Both the position numbers and the translations under genes were made by a program. Shown here one piece after another: positions 59,031 to 64,000 of a DNA stretch of 64,000 bases (position 1 is its first letter; every line of letters starts with the position of its first letter). The stretch is from contig NZ_JADQDP010000002.1 in the NCBI RefSeq assembly GCF_015694735.1, forward strand, positions 992,001 through 1,056,000, read 5' to 3'. Origin of the DNA: Hymenobacter properus. Its GTDB lineage: Bacteria > Bacteroidota > Bacteroidia > Cytophagales > Hymenobacteraceae. Below the pieces are notes generated by a model. It was not told the origin of the DNA and did no database searches. It saw only the letters and a program-made list of their open reading frames with translations.

Positions 59031-59765
59031 ATGCACCTCGCCCCCAAAGACCTCGATAAGCTCATCCTCCACCAGGCCGGTTTTGTGGCGCAGAAGCGCT
59101 ACGCCCGCGGCCTGCTCCTGAACTACCCCGAAGCCCTGGCCCTCATCGCCACGCAGCTGCTGGAGTTCATCCGCGACGGCGAGCGGGTGGCCGTGCTCAT
59201 GGACAAGGGCAAGCAGCTGTTGGGCCTGGCCGACGTGCTGCCCGGCGTGGCCGACCTGCTCCACGAAGTTCAAATTGAAGGCACCTTCCCCGACGGCACC
59301 AAGCTCGTGACCGTGCACCACCCCATCTGCCGCGAAACCGGCGATGCCGCCCTGGCCCTCTACGGCTCCGGCCTGACCCGCGCCACCGCCCCGGCCGCCG
59401 CGCCCGCTGGCCCGCCGCCGCCCGGCGAATACTTGCTGGCCGACGGCGACATCATCCTCAACGAAACCCGCGCCACGGTGACGGTCGACGTCGTGAACAT
59501 GGGCGACCGGCCCGTGCAAGTCGGCTCGCACTACCCCTTCTTCGAAACCAACGCCGCGCTGCATTTCGACCGCGCGGCGGCCTACGGGTTCCGCCTCAAC
59601 ATCCCGGCCGGCACCGCAGTCCGCTTCGAGCCCGGCGAACGCAAGCGCGTTACATTGGTGGCCCTCAGCGGCGAGCGCATCGTGTACGGCGGCAATGGCT
59701 GGATTGATGGGCCGCTGGATGAGGCGGGAAAGAAAGAAATAGCAGTAGAAAAATTCAGCAGCTAA
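59031..59765 (+). CDS. ureA: Urease gamma-beta fusion subunit
   Basis: Structural subunit of urease (urea to ammonia and carbamate). 244 residues: residues 1-100 are the gamma domain ([47 protein letters not shown]) and residues about 130-240 the beta domain ([56 protein letters not shown]). The Ala/Pro linker ([12 protein letters not shown]) joins them. Gamma-beta fusion is known from Helicobacter UreA and several Bacteroidota. The next gene starts 2 nt after the stop, so translation is probably coupled. Confidence 0.95.
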   Translation: MHLAPKDLDKLILHQAGFVAQKRYARGLLLNYPEALALIATQLLEFIRDGERVAVLMDKGKQLLGLADVLPGVADLLHEVQIEGTFPDGTKLVTVHHPICRETGDAALALYGSGLTRATAPAAAPAGPPPPGEYLLADGDIILNETRATVTVDVVNMGDRPVQVGSHYPFFETNAALHFDRAAAYGFRLNIPAGTAVRFEPGERKRVTLVALSGERIVYGGNGWIDGPLDEAGKKEIAVEKFSS

Positions 59766-59767
59766 TT

Positions 59768-60322
59768 ATGAATTCATATTTTATCCTTTGGCCTACTGAC
59801 TGGTGCAAACGGTTGGTACAGGTCAATGATTACGGCCCTTTTGAAGTAGTCTATGGTGGGCCGCACACTTCTGTACCCTCTCTAGGCAAGGTTGCTGCTG
59901 GTGATTTCATTTATCCCGTTTCAATAAAAAACGGGGAGTTATTTATCCTCGGTCGAATGCAGGTTGAGCGCATTACAGAAGCTGATGTCTATTTGAAAGA
60001 GCAGAATATAATCAGGCCCTATGGTGAAATGTGGGACACTTTAGCTACTGAGCTGCTGAAGACGCGGCCTGATTTGGGGCTTCGTATTCCAAGAACCTGC
60101 ATCGATAATGTCGCAACAGGCAATGGAACAAAATTTAGGTTTGACTTTAGCGTGCCAACAGAAGTAGCTGATAAGCTGCTTTTAGGACCAAAAGCTGGTC
60201 AGGAAAAAGGCCTTTCAAAAAGTAAAGACGGCAAATTGTCTCACGTCGCTTTGCAAGGGCATTATCGCCGACTAAGTGCTGATTCTGCTGCTATTGTGGC
60301 TGACTTGATGCAGACATTTTAG
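59768..60322 (+). CDS. Unknown protein inside the urease operon
   Basis: 184 residues. I do not recognise a family. The N-terminal about 80 residues are beta-rich with a GD turn (SYFILWPTDWCKRLVQVND, AAGDFIYPVSIKNGELFILG, MQVERI), which recalls PUA/EVE-like barrels, though weakly. The rest is helical and charged (LLLGPKAGQEKGLSKSKDGK). No signal peptide or membrane segment. It starts 2 nt after ureAB and ends 30 nt before ureC, yet its composition is much more AT-rich than either, with different codon use. This is evidence of insertion by transfer. It could be an unrelated cargo gene or a lineage-specific urease helper. Confidence 0.7.
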   Translation: MNSYFILWPTDWCKRLVQVNDYGPFEVVYGGPHTSVPSLGKVAAGDFIYPVSIKNGELFILGRMQVERITEADVYLKEQNIIRPYGEMWDTLATELLKTRPDLGLRIPRTCIDNVATGNGTKFRFDFSVPTEVADKLLLGPKAGQEKGLSKSKDGKLSHVALQGHYRRLSADSAAIVADLMQTF

Positions 60323-60352
60323 TGCCTCCTTGACAACATAAACTCCGGAAAT

Positions 60353-62068
<1,716 letters not shown>

Positions 62069-62072
62069 AACT

Positions 62073-62144
62073 GTAGCGTGGACTCTGCGAGTCCGCGCCC
62101 AATTGAACGTCCTGCAATGCGCGGACTCGCAGAGTCCACGCTAC
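62073..62144. repeat. Intergenic palindrome, type F (perfect)
   Basis: The 25-nt arm 62073-62097 (starts GTAGCGTGGACTCTGCGAG) is mirrored exactly by 62120-62144, with a 22-nt loop. It stands between the ureC stop codon and the ureF start and does not interrupt a frame. Confidence 0.97.
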
Positions 62145-62149
62145 GTCCT

Positions 62150-62812
62150 ATGCACTTCGCCCGCCTCCTGCACCTCGTCGATTCGGCCATTCCCACCGGC
62201 TCGTTCGCCTATTCCTATGGGCTGGAAAGCAGCATCAGCCTGGGCCTTATCCGAGACGATGCCGGGTTGCGCCAGCACCTCTACGCCTACCTGCAGCAGG
62301 CCGCCAGCTTTGAAATTCCGTTCCTGAACGCCTGCTTTCACCTCGACACCAATCGGGCCGATATGGCCGCCGAGTACGACGCCCAGTTGCTGGTGCCCGC
62401 CCTACACCGAGCCAGCGCCGTGCAGGGCCGCACCTGGTTGAAGCTCCTGGCCGGCTTTTACCCGGCGGCCGACATCGAACGCATCAGCCACTGGTTTGCG
62501 GCCGGGGAGGTGCCACCGCACTTCACGCTGGCGTTTGGGCTGGGGCTGCGGGCGGCGGGCTACGCGCTGGCCGAAACCGGTACTATGTACCTGCACATGC
62601 TGCTGCGCGACCAGCTCAGCGCTGCCATCCGCCTCGGGTTTCTGGGGCCGCTGGAGGGGCACCGCTTGCAGCACGATTTCTACGCGGTGTTCGAGCACCT
62701 GCTGGCGGGGCAGGAGGGAAAGGGCTACCGTGAGGCCAGCCGCTCGGCATTTGTGCTCGATACGGCGCAGGTGCTGCACGAGGACCTTTATTCGCGGCTG
62801 TTTCAAAACTAG
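62150..62812 (+). CDS. ureF: Urease accessory protein UreF
   Basis: 220 residues from the ATG at 62150; a frame extending to 62078 would run through a palindrome. UreF signatures: LLHLVDSAIPTGSFAYSYGL (about 5-24), then FEIPFLNACFHLD and RASAVQGRTWLKLLAGF. With UreD it forms the chaperone that docks the GTPase UreG on apo-urease for nickel delivery. It is followed by a short palindrome and ureG. Confidence 0.93.
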   Translation: MHFARLLHLVDSAIPTGSFAYSYGLESSISLGLIRDDAGLRQHLYAYLQQAASFEIPFLNACFHLDTNRADMAAEYDAQLLVPALHRASAVQGRTWLKLLAGFYPAADIERISHWFAAGEVPPHFTLAFGLGLRAAGYALAETGTMYLHMLLRDQLSAAIRLGFLGPLEGHRLQHDFYAVFEHLLAGQEGKGYREASRSAFVLDTAQVLHEDLYSRLFQN

Positions 62813-62818
62813 CCTGCC

Positions 62819-62847
62819 CGTCATGCAGAGCGTAGCGAAGCATGACG
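62819..62847. repeat. Intergenic palindrome, type B (short form 2)
   Basis: CGTCATGC pairs with GCATGACG around a loop with GAGCGTAGCG, a one-base variant of the common core. It lies between ureF and ureG. Confidence 0.85.
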
Positions 62848-62883
62848 TGTTGAATTAACCACTAACCGTTAACCATTATAAAC

Positions 62884-63636
62884 ATGGCTTTTGTTGAAAA
62901 ACTTGCCCTTCTCCTCCACGGCCACCAGCACGAGGCCTACGAATCGCCCGGCGACTTCAACGAGCGCGAAACCCGACGGCTGCCCAGCCACCGCAACTTT
63001 CGCAAGCGGGCTTTCACGGTGGGCATCGGCGGGCCAGTGGGCACGGGCAAAACGGCGCTGCTCAAGGCCTTGTGCGAACGCATGCGCCACGAGTTCGAGC
63101 TGGGCGTGGTGACGAATGACATTTTCACCCGCGAAGACGCCGAGTTTCTCATTCGCAACAGCGCCCTGGATGAAAACCGCATTGTGGGCGTCGAAACCGG
63201 AGGTTGCCCGCACGCCGCCATTCGCGAGGACATTTCCCTGAATATGGACGCGTTGGAAGGCCTGATGCAGCGCTTCGATTACGGACTTGAGTACCTGTTC
63301 GTAGAGAGCGGCGGCGACAACCTGGCCGCCCACTTTAGCCGCGAGCTGGTCGATTATTCCATTTATGTCATCGACGTGTCGGGTGGCGACAAAATCCCGC
63401 GCAAGGGCGGCCCCGGCATCACGCAGTCGGACTTGCTCATCATCAATAAAATCGACCTCAAAGACCTCATCAAGGCCGACCTCGGCGTGATGGAGCGCGA
63501 CTCGAAGAAGATGCGCGGTGAGGGCCCTTTCCTGTTCGCCCGCGCCATCGACGGGCACGGGCTAGACGAGATTATTGCCCACATTAAAGACGCCAAAGCG
63601 CGGGCATTGGCCGCCGTGCGCGAAGACCGGCGCTAG
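62884..63636 (+). CDS. ureG: Urease accessory GTPase UreG
   Basis: 250 residues; ordinary UreG is about 205. The GTPase part has P-loop [15 protein letters not shown] (about 49-63), the metal site CPH in [18 protein letters not shown], the ESGGDN box in [15 protein letters not shown] and the base-specificity motif INKID. The first about 43 residues are an extension with HGHQH (residues 12-16), which may bind nickel. No ureE gene, the usual nickel donor, is seen in the window. The stop codon shares bases with the convergent ureD. Confidence 0.95.
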   Translation: MAFVEKLALLLHGHQHEAYESPGDFNERETRRLPSHRNFRKRAFTVGIGGPVGTGKTALLKALCERMRHEFELGVVTNDIFTREDAEFLIRNSALDENRIVGVETGGCPHAAIREDISLNMDALEGLMQRFDYGLEYLFVESGGDNLAAHFSRELVDYSIYVIDVSGGDKIPRKGGPGITQSDLLIINKIDLKDLIKADLGVMERDSKKMRGEGPFLFARAIDGHGLDEIIAHIKDAKARALAAVREDRR

Positions 63637-64000
63637 TATTTCCGCGCCAGTGGATTGTACCCCAGCAGCCATTCATTGGCCAGACCAGCCAGCAGTGCAT
63701 CGCACAGCGGCTGCAGGGCCAGGCGGCTGTGCGCGGCGGCCCGCAACACCCATACGTTTTCCCGCGCACGCGTCACCGATACCATAAATTCCTGACCTGC
63801 AAGGGTGAAATGGGGCTCGGTGCTGCCGGGCATCTGCTGGCGCGTCAGCAGCTCGGCAAGGAGTTGGACGCGTGCGTCGTGGGCGCTGCCCACTACAAAC
63901 ACGGAAAAGAAGGTTTGATAGCCCGCGAAATTGGCTGGCGAAGCGGCAATGTGGTCTTCGGGTTGAAACGCAAACCGGTCCAGCAGTACCAGCCGGCCGC
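63633..64000 (-). CDS. ureD: Urease accessory protein UreD, C-terminal part
   Basis: The minus-strand frame is open from the right edge to 63633; the N-terminus is outside the window. Visible residues run from about [20 protein letters not shown] through [20 protein letters not shown] to [20 protein letters not shown]. These match the end of UreD/UreH chaperones (LDRF...P, GY, F-S-L-x-V-x-G). It stabilises apo-urease with UreF and UreG. Orientation opposite to ureG is less common. Confidence 0.75.
   Translation of the reverse strand, partial: GRLVLLDRFAFQPEDHIAASPANFAGYQTFFSVFVVGSAHDARVQLLAELLTRQQMPGSTEPHFTLAGQEFMVSVTRARENVWVLRAAAHSRLALQPLCDALLAGLANEWLLGYNPLARKY

Overview
The window is a high-GC stretch of chromosome from a member of the Bacteroidota, most likely the Cytophagales family Hymenobacteraceae (Hymenobacter-like). 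Four things support this: the promoters match the Bacteroidota -7 element TAnnTTTG; Shine-Dalgarno sequences are largely absent; the gene set is typical (DUF5723, DUF5916, DUF2490 and DUF6702 proteins, an LptD-like OstA protein, M56/BlaI pairs); and the proteins resemble those of that family. This placement is inference from protein character, not from a database search. I see no rRNA, tRNA, CRISPR array, prophage or transposase.

Layout. 1-5.6 kb: envelope genes. An LptD-like protein leaves the left edge, back to back with an N-acetylmuramoyl-L-alanine amidase and an MlaD protein, followed by an acyl-CoA carboxylase beta subunit. 5.65-6.6 kb: an AT-rich two-gene island, a membrane-anchored HEPN-like protein plus a HigA-type antitoxin. 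6.7-15.8 kb: a porin, a GntR(YtrA)-type ABC transporter operon with a clear operator, a DUF2490 protein, pyruvate oxidase and a SirB1-type protein. 16-21.4 kb: phosphopantetheinyl transferase, redoxin, WD40 protein, DivIVA protein, aldo/keto reductase and FolB. 21.6-25 kb: a BlaI repressor and M56 protease pair preceded by three palindromic operators. 25-40.5 kb: mostly secreted and outer-membrane proteins (DUF5916, S8 protease, TPR proteins, DUF5723, beta-propellers, L,D-transpeptidase, YncE/phosphoesterase fusion) plus MeaB. 40.5-50 kb: dxr-rseP-DUF6702, two tandem GAF paralogues, a geranylgeranyl-reductase-like flavoprotein, an AraC regulator and a TetX-like monooxygenase. 50-58 kb: a SulP anion transporter with a structured leader, then glutamate synthase gltB-gltD. 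58.2-64 kb: a urease locus (nickel transporter, fused ureAB, an AT-rich orphan gene, ureC, ureF, ureG, convergent ureD).

How the genes work together. The urease locus supplies nickel, makes the apoenzyme and matures it, releasing ammonia; the adjacent glutamate synthase is one plausible sink for that nitrogen. The left end builds and remodels the envelope. The BlaI/M56 and YtrA-type operons look like autoregulated envelope-stress modules.

The most striking feature that the genes do not explain is a set of about fifteen intergenic palindromes. Several share one loop core, GCGCAGC, while the flanking short stem changes in a compensated way (TCCT/AGGA, ATGC/GCAT, ATTGC/GCAAT). They look like REP-type mobile hairpins, with no matching transposase in the window. 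Other leads are the HEPN-HigA pair, the orphan gene inside the urease operon, a terminator-like leader in front of sulP, and a PhoB-like triple direct repeat in front of the DUF2490 gene.
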